From contig JADJYW010000012.1 of the NCBI GenBank assembly GCA_016719605.1, positions 248,001 through 312,000 of the forward strand: DNA of 64,000 bases, written 5' to 3'. Shown in pieces: positions 27,603 to 35,928 of the stretch. The stretch's first letter is position 1, and each line of letters opens with the position of its first letter. Source of the stretch: Lewinellaceae bacterium. GTDB lineage: Bacteria > Bacteroidota > Bacteroidia > Chitinophagales > Saprospiraceae. The position numbers and the translations under genes are program-made. The notes beneath the pieces were generated by a model. The model saw only the letters and a list, made by a program, of their open reading frames with translations, ran no database searches and was not told the origin of the DNA.

Positions 27603-30569
27603 ATGAAACCAATTTTTACTTTTTTGCTCGTACTCGGCGCGCTGGCGGCGCAGGCACAGCACCGTGTTTCCGGTACCGTCACCGATGCCGGTACCGGCGA
27701 GGTGCTCATTGGCGTGAGTGTGTCCGTACAGGGCGCTGCTATCGGCGCCAATACCGATATCAACGGTGCCTATTTGGTATCTGTGCCGGACCCCAATGTG
27801 GTGCTGGTTTTTTCATACACCGGCTATGATAGACAGAATATTGCACTTGCCGGCCGTTCTGTGCTGGATGTGCAACTAAGTACTGCCCAAAACCTGCTCA
27901 ACGAGATTGTGGTCATCGGCTATGGTACTCAAAAAAAGAGCGACCTGACCGGTTCTGTCGGATCCATCAAAACAAAGGATATCGAACGGATACCGACCGC
28001 CTCGGTGGATCAGGCCCTGCAGGGGAAAATCGCCGGGGTTTACGTCACCCCCGCCAGCGGCCGGCCAGGCGAAGGGGCAGTCATCCGCGTCCGGGGCACC
28101 GGTACGCTGAACAATGCCAACCCGTTGTATGTGGTGGACGGGATGTTGCTCGATGATGCGTCCTTTGTGAATCCCCAGGATGTGGAATCCATCGAAGTAT
28201 TGAAAGATGCCTCCGCTACGTCCATCTACGGAAACCGGGGCGCCAACGGGGTCATTATGATCACTACCAAACGCGGAAAATCGGCGGAAAAAGCCACGAT
28301 CAGCCTCAGTTCCTACTACGGCTCGCAGGCGCTGACCCGCCAAATTCCGATGGCCAATGCTGCTGAATTTGGCCAGATGTACAACGAACTCATCGGGCAG
28401 ACCTACTTCGCCGACCCGGCAGCACTCGGAACGGGCACCAACTGGCAGGATGTAGCCTACCGCGATGCGCCTATGGCCAGTGTGCAACTCAGCGCCAACG
28501 GCGGCTCCGACAAATACTCGTACAACATCTCCGGAAACTACTTCAACCAGTCAGGGGTCCTGCGCGAATCGGAATTCGAGCGCATCACCGTTCGCCTCAA
28601 CAACGAGTATCAACTGAATCCGGCGATCCGCTTAGGCAACAACATCGCTTTTGCCAATTCCAAAAGCCAGAACCCGCCCGGTGTACTACTCTCGACCCTC
28701 TGGATGCCTCCCGTGTATGCCGAGCGCGACTCGACGGGCGATTTTTCCGACCCGACGTTTTTCGGAACGTCTATCGGAAACCCTGCCGCAGATTTGTTTT
28801 ACAAAAACAACAGCCACACGAAGACCAATCGCGTGGTGGGTACGGTGTACGCCGATATTAAACTGCTAAAATACTTCACGTTCCGTTCCAACTTTGGTCT
28901 GGACTATTCCAACGCCAAGAGCCGGTATTTCGAGCCGGCCTACGAGGTGTCGGTGTCGCAGCGCAACGTGAACGACCGGCTGGAAATAGGCTTCAACGAA
29001 AACCAGTCCTGGCTTTGGGAAAACACGCTGAACTTTGACCGGGAGTGGAAAAAATCCCGCATCAACGTGCTGGCCGGCTATACCGCACAGGAATACACCT
29101 ATGAAAAATTTGGCGCCAGCCGCAGCAACTTCCCCTCCGGCCGCGACGAGCTCCTGTACCTCAACGCAGGTAATGACACCACGCAATTGAATTACGGCGA
29201 AGCAGGCGACTGGGCTATGGTCAGTTACCTCGGGCGCATCAATTTCACCTTGTCCGACCGCTATTTGTTTACGGCCTCCATCCGGGCCGACGGCTCTTCG
29301 CGTTTTTCCCAGAATAACCGCTGGGGATATTTCCCGTCTGTAGCCTTTGGCTGGAATCTGGCGCAGGAACCGTTTCTGGCTCGTCAGGGCATATTCGACC
29401 GCTTGAAATTGCGCTCATCGTGGGGCGTAGTCGGCAACGACAAAACACAATTGTACCCCTCATTCGGGATCATTCAGGGTAACCTGTACGCCATTTTCGG
29501 GCCTGGCGAATCGCTGAACACCGGCGCTACACTCGCCACACTGTCCAACCCGAATGTGCGCTGGGAAGAGGCCACCCAAACGGATGTCGGTCTCGAACTC
29601 GCCGTTTTATCAGGCCGCCTGACGGCTGAAATAGACTGGTACAACCGGATCACTTATGATATTTTGTACGAGTTGCCCATTCCCGACCATGTCGGCTCGG
29701 CCGGCAATCCCGTGGTGAATGTGGCCGACGTGCGCAACCGTGGTTGGGATATTACCCTCAACTGGCGCGAAACGCGCAACAAAATCACCTACAATTTCAC
29801 GGGAATCCTCTCCACCGTCAACAACGAAGTAACCCAGCTGGACGAGCGCAAATCAGAAGTGCGGGGCGCCAATACAGCCTCCGGCGATCCGGCCACGCGT
29901 ACGATTGTGGGCCGCTCCATCGGTGATTTCTACGGATACAAGGTGGCGGGTGTTTTCCAAAATGCCGACGAAGTAGCCGCTTCTCCTAAATTAGGTAATG
30001 AAAAGCCCGGCGACTTCCGGTACCAGGATACCAACGGCGACGGCGTGATCACCGAGGCCGACAAGGTGTTTCTCGGCAGCTCGATCCCAAAGGTGACGTA
30101 CGGGTTTTCAGCAGGCATAGAATTTTTCGGGATTGATATCGCTGCCGACTTCTTCGGCGTGAGCGGCAACAAGGTGGTAAACGCCAAAGCCATGTCGCGC
30201 TTCGGGGTGTATAACTGGGAAAAAACGTTCTACGACGGCCGCTGGACGGGCGAGGGTACGAGCAACACCGTGCCGCGTGTCACCAATGGCGGGCACAATT
30301 ACCGGATGTCTGATTTTTATGTGCAGGACGGTTCTTTCCTCCGCCTCCGCAGCATCGTGCTGGGCTATACGCTCCCGAAAACGCTCACCGAACGCATTGG
30401 TATCAGCCGGGCGCGGGTGTACGGCAACGGAACAAACCTGTGGACCAAGCAGGCCTACACCGGCTATTCGCCGGAATTCCCCGGAGCCAATGTGTTCAGC
30501 GCAGGGGTGGATTTCGGTTCGTATCCGATAGCAAAGACCATGCTGGTGGGACTTGACGTGACGTTTTAA
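27603..30569 (+). CDS. SusC-like TonB-linked outer-membrane transporter
   Basis: 988 residues from the ATG at 27603, chosen because it starts a standard signal peptide ending in AQAQ; an ATG at 27582, one base after the GH3 stop, is also possible. A carboxypeptidase-like domain (about 22-100) is followed by the SusC signature region EIVVIGYGTQKKSDLTGSV, a plug (LQGKIAGVYV, VDGMLLDDAS, IEVLKDASATSIYGNRGA) and a barrel of about 750 residues. It imports oligosaccharides with the SusD lipoprotein as lid. It lies within the glucan locus, 89 bp before susD, so beta-1,2-gluco-oligosaccharides are the expected cargo. Confidence 0.95.
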   Translation: MKPIFTFLLVLGALAAQAQHRVSGTVTDAGTGEVLIGVSVSVQGAAIGANTDINGAYLVSVPDPNVVLVFSYTGYDRQNIALAGRSVLDVQLSTAQNLLNEIVVIGYGTQKKSDLTGSVGSIKTKDIERIPTASVDQALQGKIAGVYVTPASGRPGEGAVIRVRGTGTLNNANPLYVVDGMLLDDASFVNPQDVESIEVLKDASATSIYGNRGANGVIMITTKRGKSAEKATISLSSYYGSQALTRQIPMANAAEFGQMYNELIGQTYFADPAALGTGTNWQDVAYRDAPMASVQLSANGGSDKYSYNISGNYFNQSGVLRESEFERITVRLNNEYQLNPAIRLGNNIAFANSKSQNPPGVLLSTLWMPPVYAERDSTGDFSDPTFFGTSIGNPAADLFYKNNSHTKTNRVVGTVYADIKLLKYFTFRSNFGLDYSNAKSRYFEPAYEVSVSQRNVNDRLEIGFNENQSWLWENTLNFDREWKKSRINVLAGYTAQEYTYEKFGASRSNFPSGRDELLYLNAGNDTTQLNYGEAGDWAMVSYLGRINFTLSDRYLFTASIRADGSSRFSQNNRWGYFPSVAFGWNLAQEPFLARQGIFDRLKLRSSWGVVGNDKTQLYPSFGIIQGNLYAIFGPGESLNTGATLATLSNPNVRWEEATQTDVGLELAVLSGRLTAEIDWYNRITYDILYELPIPDHVGSAGNPVVNVADVRNRGWDITLNWRETRNKITYNFTGILSTVNNEVTQLDERKSEVRGANTASGDPATRTIVGRSIGDFYGYKVAGVFQNADEVAASPKLGNEKPGDFRYQDTNGDGVITEADKVFLGSSIPKVTYGFSAGIEFFGIDIAADFFGVSGNKVVNAKAMSRFGVYNWEKTFYDGRWTGEGTSNTVPRVTNGGHNYRMSDFYVQDGSFLRLRSIVLGYTLPKTLTERIGISRARVYGNGTNLWTKQAYTGYSPEFPGANVFSAGVDFGSYPIAKTMLVGLDVTF

Positions 30570-30572
30570 AAG

Positions 30573-30644
30573 TTATGTGTTTGGGTGTTTTGGTGCCTCC
30601 GTATCCAAAACATCCAAACACGGAAGCACCAAAACACACATAAA
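30573..30644. repeat. hairpin-forming word-repeat between susC and susD
   Basis: The left arm 30586-30602 (TGTTTTGGTGCCTCCGT) pairs with 30620-30636 at 16 of 17 positions. Outer words TATGTG and CACATA extend the stem, and the loop repeats the complement of the same words (CCAAAACATCCAAAC). It begins 4 bp after the susC stop. It could protect the susC mRNA end or set the susC:susD ratio. Confidence 0.7.
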
Positions 30645-30658
30645 AAAGATTCAATTCT

Positions 30659-32161
30659 ATGAAAAACATACACTTTCCTCCGGCCATTAAGCCCCTCCTT
30701 TCCCTCCTGCTCGTCGTCTTTTTCGCCAACGGTTGCCAGAAGGAATTTCTTGACCGCAAGCCGCTGGGGCAGTTGACCTACGAAAATTTTTTCCAGACCG
30801 CCGACCAGGCGGTGCAGGCGACCAATGCCGTGTACAACCAGTTCCGGGCCTGGGACTGTGTGGGTTTGCCCTATATCGGTTGCACAGACATCATCAGCGA
30901 CGACTCGGACAAAGGCTCCACGCTCAACGACGGGCCGACCTTGCTGGAAATTGACAATTTCACATTTGATGCCTCCAACAGCAATTTCGCCGCGATTTGG
31001 CGGGGCTACTTCCGCGTGATTGCGCGGGCCAACGTGGCCATCAGCGAAATCCCGAAGGTGAATATGGATGCCGGCCTGCGCGACCGCCTGATCGGGGAGA
31101 GCAAATTCCTGCGGGCGTACAGCTATCTGCTGCTCGCGCAGTGGTTTGGGCCGTTGCCTGTCATCACCCGTCCGTTGGACGGCGAGGAATACTATACCCA
31201 GGTACGCCAGCCGCTGGAGGCTGTGTACGCACAGATCGAAAGCGATTTGCTGGATGCCGTTGCGGTGTTGCCGGAGAAATCCCAGTACTCCGCGTCCGAG
31301 TTGGGGCGCGCCACCAAAGGCGCCGCACGGGGGCTGTTGGCGAAGTTTTACCTGGTAAAAAAAGATTTCGTGAAAGCTGAGCAGTATGCGCTGGAGGTCA
31401 TCAATTCCAACCAGTACAGCCTGCTGACGCGCTATTCCGACAATTTCCTGCCCGTGGGCGAGAACGGCGTGGAGTCTGTATTTGAAATTGGCGCCGCTGC
31501 ATTGGCCGCTTCCGTGGTCGGTCCGGGCGCTACCCCGTACAACATGGTGCAGGGCGTACGCGGAACGCCAAATCTCGGCTGGGGGTTCAACCGTCCGTCG
31601 GACAACCTGGTGTCGTCTTATGAAAACGGCGATCCGCGTCGCGAAGCCACCGTTATTTATGTAGGCGAGGTGCTACCCGACGGCTCCACAATTGTGCAAG
31701 ACAACCCCGAAATTATCGGTGAGCGGTACAACCAGAAAGCCTGGGTACCTGCACACGCCGGACTGCAGGACAACGGCCCCGGCAACATCCGTATCCTGCG
31801 CTACTCCGACGTGCTGCTGATTGCTGCCGAGGCGCTCAACGAAAACGACAAACCTGCCGACGCACAGAAATACCTCAATCAGGTACGCAAACGCGCCAGG
31901 GGCACCAACAACTTCATCCTGCCCGACGTGACGGTGGCCGACAAATCGCTGTTGCGCGATCGGATTTATCGGGAGCGCCGGGCGGAGTTGGCCATGGAGC
32001 AACAGCGCTGGTTCGATCTGTTGCGCTGGGGCCGGGCCGCTTCGGTCATGCAGGCGGTGGGTAAAACCAATTTCACGACGGGCAAACACGAGTTGTTGCC
32101 TATCCCGCAACCTGAAATTGACCTGACAGAAGGCGGAATTGTGCAAAATCCGATGTATTGA
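30659..32161 (+). CDS. SusD-like glycan-binding lipoprotein
   Basis: 500 residues. The lipobox FFANGC places the lipidated Cys at residue 26. The N-terminal part has the usual LDRKPLGQLTYENFFQT segment, four TPR-like helix pairs, and the C-terminal RagB/SusD region ending with RRAELAMEQQRWFDLLRWG and ELLPIPQPEIDLT. It binds glycan at the cell surface and caps the SusC channel. Last gene of the plus-strand locus. Its stop abuts the stop of the convergent regulator with no gap and no visible terminator. Confidence 0.94.
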   Translation: MKNIHFPPAIKPLLSLLLVVFFANGCQKEFLDRKPLGQLTYENFFQTADQAVQATNAVYNQFRAWDCVGLPYIGCTDIISDDSDKGSTLNDGPTLLEIDNFTFDASNSNFAAIWRGYFRVIARANVAISEIPKVNMDAGLRDRLIGESKFLRAYSYLLLAQWFGPLPVITRPLDGEEYYTQVRQPLEAVYAQIESDLLDAVAVLPEKSQYSASELGRATKGAARGLLAKFYLVKKDFVKAEQYALEVINSNQYSLLTRYSDNFLPVGENGVESVFEIGAAALAASVVGPGATPYNMVQGVRGTPNLGWGFNRPSDNLVSSYENGDPRREATVIYVGEVLPDGSTIVQDNPEIIGERYNQKAWVPAHAGLQDNGPGNIRILRYSDVLLIAAEALNENDKPADAQKYLNQVRKRARGTNNFILPDVTVADKSLLRDRIYRERRAELAMEQQRWFDLLRWGRAASVMQAVGKTNFTTGKHELLPIPQPEIDLTEGGIVQNPMY

Positions 32162-34876
32162 TCAATATCCCAGAATAAACTCCGTCAGGTTGGCTTCTTC
32201 CGGCAGGCCCAGTTTTTTCCGCAGGCGGTAGCGTTTGTTTTCTACGCCGCGCACGGAGATATTGAGCAGGGGAGCAATTTCTTTGGAAGAAAGGTTGAGT
32301 TTCAGATAGGCTGCCAGGCGCAGGTCGCCGGGGGTGAGTTCGGGGTATTCGAGCAGGATGCGTTTGAAAAAGTCATTATGCACCTGATTGAAAGCCGTCT
32401 CGAAGGTGTCCCAGTCGTGGTCGCCTTCGAGGTGCTGATCAATTTGGCGGGCGAGTTTTTGCAGGGCGCGGGCATCGTTTCCGGCCTTGAGCAGTTCGTC
32501 GCGCAGGTGCTGAAGCGCTTCGTTTTTTCGGATAAGGCTGAGCGCGGCGTTGCTGAGTTCGCGGTTTTTGTTATCCAGTTCAAGGGCAAATTTTTCGCGC
32601 TCTGCTTCGACACGCTGCCTGCCCAGTTCTTGTTGTTTTTCCGCTTCGAGGCGCCGACGTTGGCGCAGCAACCGCGTCTGACTAATTTTTTCCAGTACAT
32701 AAAGCGCCGCGAACAGCAACAAGAGGTAGGCAGCGAGTGCCCAGCCCGTGCGATACCAGGGTTGCAATATCCGAAAGGGCAGTGTCGCTTCCGCGCCGCC
32801 CGTTCCTGCCCGTACCCGGAACACATAGTTGCCGGCAGGCAGATTATCGAAGGCTTTTTCCGGGCTGTTTTGCCAGGGCGACCAGTCTGCCGAAAGCCCG
32901 TCGAGGCGCCAGGAAAACAGGGGTGGCTGCTCAAAGGCCGGCACGGTGAAGAGCAGCCGCAGGCTGTTTTGCTGGTAAGGCAGCCGCAAGGGGGTATTCA
33001 GGGGAAGGGCCTGCCCGGCGCCGGTTTCTATACGTCGGATGCGGGCAGGCGGCGGTTCGTATTGGCGGGCCAGCAGGCGGTGTTTTTCTAACCGTGCAAA
33101 GCCGTTTTCGAGACAAAAAAGATACTCATCGGGACCAATAGCCACGATATTTTCGTAGCCAGGTACCAACCGAATGGGCAATGGGTATGCCTTGGTGCGG
33201 GTTTGCAACGTGACGCCGCTGCTATCGGAAGCGAAAAAATCGCCGTTGGCGCCGCACAGCCATTTTTGCCGCCGCCCAGCCCGGGTGAGCGGGCGAAACA
33301 ATACTTTGCCCGTCGAATCTACCAATTGCAGGGGTGTAGATTGCGCGTTCACCACCGGTGCGCCATTCACCGTGCTCAGGTCGAGGGCGAAGTCGGTAGG
33401 CAGCCCGTCTTCGCGGCGGAAGGATTTGATTTCCAGCACCTCGGTCAGGTCGGTATTCAGGCGCAGCCGGTACAAGCCCTTGTTGGGGTGGGCGCCCCAA
33501 AGCGCGCCGGTCGGATCAAACAGGATTTTTTTCAGCGGTTCGCCGAACCCGCCAACGCGGTGCTGCAACCGCCACGCACCGTCGGGCGGACAGTGAAATA
33601 CGACGAGGCCGGTGTAGGTGCTCTGCAACAGCAAATCGGGGCGACCCGGCACAGGAACCGTACACCACCCGCCCGTCACGTCGGACAAGCGGGTGGCCGT
33701 TGTCCCGTTGATGCGAAAGGTACCGGCATTGTGCCCGCAGAGCAGTTGGTTATTGGCTATCCGGAGTTCCCATACTTGTCCCTGAGAACCATCTACGAGT
33801 CGGAAACCGCTGTTTTCGCGCATAAATACGCCCTGGTTGGTACCGATATAGAGTTGGCCGTTCCAGCGTGCTGCGGAATATACGGTGCCCATTTTTCCTG
33901 TCAGATCGGTAAAAAAAGTGATAGGCGCGTTGAGCGCCACGAGGTCAATACCGCGATCAAGGCCAAGCCAGAGGTTTCCGCTACGGTCTTCGCGCAGGGC
34001 CAGCACGGTATTGTTTTGCAAGCCGTTTTCGCGGTGGAGGCGGTATCGGAGGTTTTCATGCCGGTCGAGAATGTACGCGCCGCCGAGGATGGTGCCAATG
34101 GCCCAGCCGCCGTCGTGCAAGGGCACGGCTTTGTTCAGTTGACTTTTTTGAAAAACTGCGTTGAGCGGATTTTTCCAGGGGTGGCAGGACCCGTCGGCTA
34201 TTTCAAAAATACCGTGATTGGTACTTCCCGCCCAGATGCCGTCGGCGCCGTGAGGCACCAGAAACTGCACAATTTCGTTGGCTAACGGCTCCGTGCCGGG
34301 CACAAAGCGGAAGGTATTGTCGGGCAGCAATTCGTATAGCCCGCGCTCGATCACCGGTACCAGAATACGCCCGTGCACCTCATGTGCGAACATGATGGAA
34401 TTGGGCGGCTGGAGTACCGTTGTTTTGGCAAAGTCGTATTTATAGATCGTGGAAAAGGACTGGAAGAGCACAAACTGCTCGGTAGCCAGGATGTGCCAGA
34501 TTTCTTCTCGGTCGAGGTGCTCCGCGCGAACATTTTTGCTGAGCGAGTAGTACGTCATGGCGCCGGTAGCATCGGGCTGCCAGTATCCAAATTCGGCAAA
34601 ACCGCCGCAGTACACGCGTCCGTCCGGCCCGGTAGCTACAGCCCGCACGGTCTGATTTTCGGGCAAGTAGAAAGTCTGCCAGCGGGCGCCGTCGAATTCG
34701 AGCAAGCCGCCATTGTTGCCGAAGCATATCCAGTCGCCTGCTCCCTGTGCCACGGCCCAGTTCTGATTTTGGCCGCGATATTCGTCGGGTAGGAAATTTC
34801 GAATACGCGGAGCATCCTGCGCGGACAAGGCGCTTGCAATAAAGAAAAGAAGCAAAAAAGCAGCAAAACAACGCAT
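32162..34876 (-). CDS. membrane-spanning propeller/HTH regulator of the glucan locus
   Basis: 904 residues. A signal peptide (1-19) precedes a periplasmic beta-propeller-like region (about 20-640, with repeats such as DGIWAGSTNHGIF and DRSGNLWLGLDRGIDL), a Y_Y_Y Ig-like domain (about 650-720), one membrane helix (about 725-745), a long cytoplasmic coiled coil (about 750-830) and a LuxR-type helix-turn-helix (about 845-904: LTPGDLRLAAYLKLNLSSKEI). It has the layout of hybrid two-component regulators but no kinase or receiver domain, so it is a one-component SusR-like sensor. It faces susD tail to tail and probably controls the locus in response to glucan oligosaccharides. Confidence 0.85.
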   Translation of the reverse strand: MRCFAAFLLLFFIASALSAQDAPRIRNFLPDEYRGQNQNWAVAQGAGDWICFGNNGGLLEFDGARWQTFYLPENQTVRAVATGPDGRVYCGGFAEFGYWQPDATGAMTYYSLSKNVRAEHLDREEIWHILATEQFVLFQSFSTIYKYDFAKTTVLQPPNSIMFAHEVHGRILVPVIERGLYELLPDNTFRFVPGTEPLANEIVQFLVPHGADGIWAGSTNHGIFEIADGSCHPWKNPLNAVFQKSQLNKAVPLHDGGWAIGTILGGAYILDRHENLRYRLHRENGLQNNTVLALREDRSGNLWLGLDRGIDLVALNAPITFFTDLTGKMGTVYSAARWNGQLYIGTNQGVFMRENSGFRLVDGSQGQVWELRIANNQLLCGHNAGTFRINGTTATRLSDVTGGWCTVPVPGRPDLLLQSTYTGLVVFHCPPDGAWRLQHRVGGFGEPLKKILFDPTGALWGAHPNKGLYRLRLNTDLTEVLEIKSFRREDGLPTDFALDLSTVNGAPVVNAQSTPLQLVDSTGKVLFRPLTRAGRRQKWLCGANGDFFASDSSGVTLQTRTKAYPLPIRLVPGYENIVAIGPDEYLFCLENGFARLEKHRLLARQYEPPPARIRRIETGAGQALPLNTPLRLPYQQNSLRLLFTVPAFEQPPLFSWRLDGLSADWSPWQNSPEKAFDNLPAGNYVFRVRAGTGGAEATLPFRILQPWYRTGWALAAYLLLLFAALYVLEKISQTRLLRQRRRLEAEKQQELGRQRVEAEREKFALELDNKNRELSNAALSLIRKNEALQHLRDELLKAGNDARALQKLARQIDQHLEGDHDWDTFETAFNQVHNDFFKRILLEYPELTPGDLRLAAYLKLNLSSKEIAPLLNISVRGVENKRYRLRKKLGLPEEANLTEFILGY

Positions 34877-35201
34877 GGACGAGGCAAAGGAACGGCGGAA
34901 AAGCCAGAATCGTGTCGGTTATCTCCAGTGGCCGGGCGTGACACGAGTACAAGTTGGATTGGTTTTTGAATCTTTTTTTCTACCCGCCGCATCCAACAGA
35001 AACAATCCCCTGTTTTTTCCGTTTCGAGGTCGCTTTTTCAATTCTTCAAAAAATATAAAAACTCCGCGTCTCTGCGCCTCCGCGGTGAAAATTTATCGAG
35101 GTCGCTTTTTCAATTCTTCAAAAAATATAAAAACTCTGCGTCTCTGCGCCTCCGCGGTGAAAATTTATCGAGGTCGCTTTTTCAATTCTTCAAAAATATC
35201 T
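34877..35201. other. 325-bp divergent gap with tandem repeats
   Basis: This gap between the divergent regulator and START genes holds the 72-bp tandem repeat (35025-35198). The minus strand has TTCCTTTG just before the regulator start, one base off the -7 consensus. No clear plus-strand promoter was found, unless it lies inside the repeat. Confidence 0.5.
35025..35198. repeat. 72-bp tandem repeat, about 2.4 copies
   Basis: Copies begin at 35025, 35097 and 35169 (CGAGGTCGCTTTTTC). The first two are full length and differ by one base; the third stops after about 30 bp and runs directly into the leader of the START gene. Each unit contains the phrase CTGCGCCTCCGCGGTGAAAA. The period is a multiple of three, so a spurious open frame crosses it. 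Confidence 0.95.
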
Positions 35202-35861
35202 ATGCTACGAATCAGCCAAACCCTGTATGCTTTTGGCCTGCTGGTTGTCCTGCTCTCTAATTCTTCGCTTTCCGCCCAGTCCAGCGACGGGTGGGTTCTG
35301 AAAAATGAAAAGGCGGGTGTCAAAGTTTACTACCGCAAAACATCCGATATCCACGAACTTAAATTAGTGACGTCCATCAAAGCGCCCATGTCGGGCATCG
35401 CGCACCTGCTGGACGATGTGGATAACTTTCCGGTTTGGGGCTATAAAGTTTCTCAAGCCCGACTTGTGAAGCGCATTTCGGCTACTGAAATGTACTACTA
35501 CGCCAGAATTGATTTCCCCTGGCCGATGAGTGATCGCGACCTCGTGCTGCACACCAAAATGGAACAACACGCGCACAGCAATGTGCTTTCCTCCTCCAGC
35601 GTAGCGGTATCCGGGTGGGTACCCGAGGTGAAAGATGTGATTCGGGTCAAAAAAACAACCTCCAAATGGACCATCACGCCGGGTACCGGTGGTTGGCTGG
35701 GTCTGGAATACTACCTGCACTCCGATCCGGGCGGCAACCTGCCTGACTGGGCTGTCAATATGGCACTCGATATGGGGCCGCGCGAGACAGTCAAGTTGAT
35801 GAAGGAAACCCTGAAAGACCCGCGTTACCAGAATACCAAATTGGCGCATATCAAGGAATAA
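35202..35861 (+). CDS. secreted START-domain (lipid-binding-like) protein
   Basis: 219 residues. The ATG at 35202 gives a signal peptide (MLRISQTLYAFGLLVVLL) cleaved after SLSAQ. The rest is a START/SRPBCC-like domain of about 190 residues (WVLKNEKAGVKVYYRKT, DVDNFPVWGYKV, YARIDFPWPMSDRDLVL) of the kind that binds lipids. It is probably periplasmic. A longer in-frame reading through the 72-bp repeat was rejected because its N-terminus is only translated repeat. A terminator hairpin follows. Confidence 0.85.
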   Translation: MLRISQTLYAFGLLVVLLSNSSLSAQSSDGWVLKNEKAGVKVYYRKTSDIHELKLVTSIKAPMSGIAHLLDDVDNFPVWGYKVSQARLVKRISATEMYYYARIDFPWPMSDRDLVLHTKMEQHAHSNVLSSSSVAVSGWVPEVKDVIRVKKTTSKWTITPGTGGWLGLEYYLHSDPGGNLPDWAVNMALDMGPRETVKLMKETLKDPRYQNTKLAHIKE

Positions 35862-35890
35862 TTCCCCGATTCACTACCAACATTGTGGCG

Positions 35891-35928
35891 AAAGCGCTGT
35901 TCTTGCACGAAACAGCGCTTTTCTTTTT
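35891..35928 (+). terminator. intrinsic terminator abutting the ubiD-like start codon
   Basis: AAAGCGCTGTT (35891-35901) and AACAGCGCTTT (35911-35921) form a perfect 11-bp stem followed by TCTTTTT. The last T is immediately followed by the ATG at 35929. Confidence 0.8.

Noticed and set aside
34875..35201. N-terminal extension of the START protein through the 72-bp repeat
   Set aside because: The repeat period is divisible by three, so the frame stays open by chance; the signal peptide starts at 35202.
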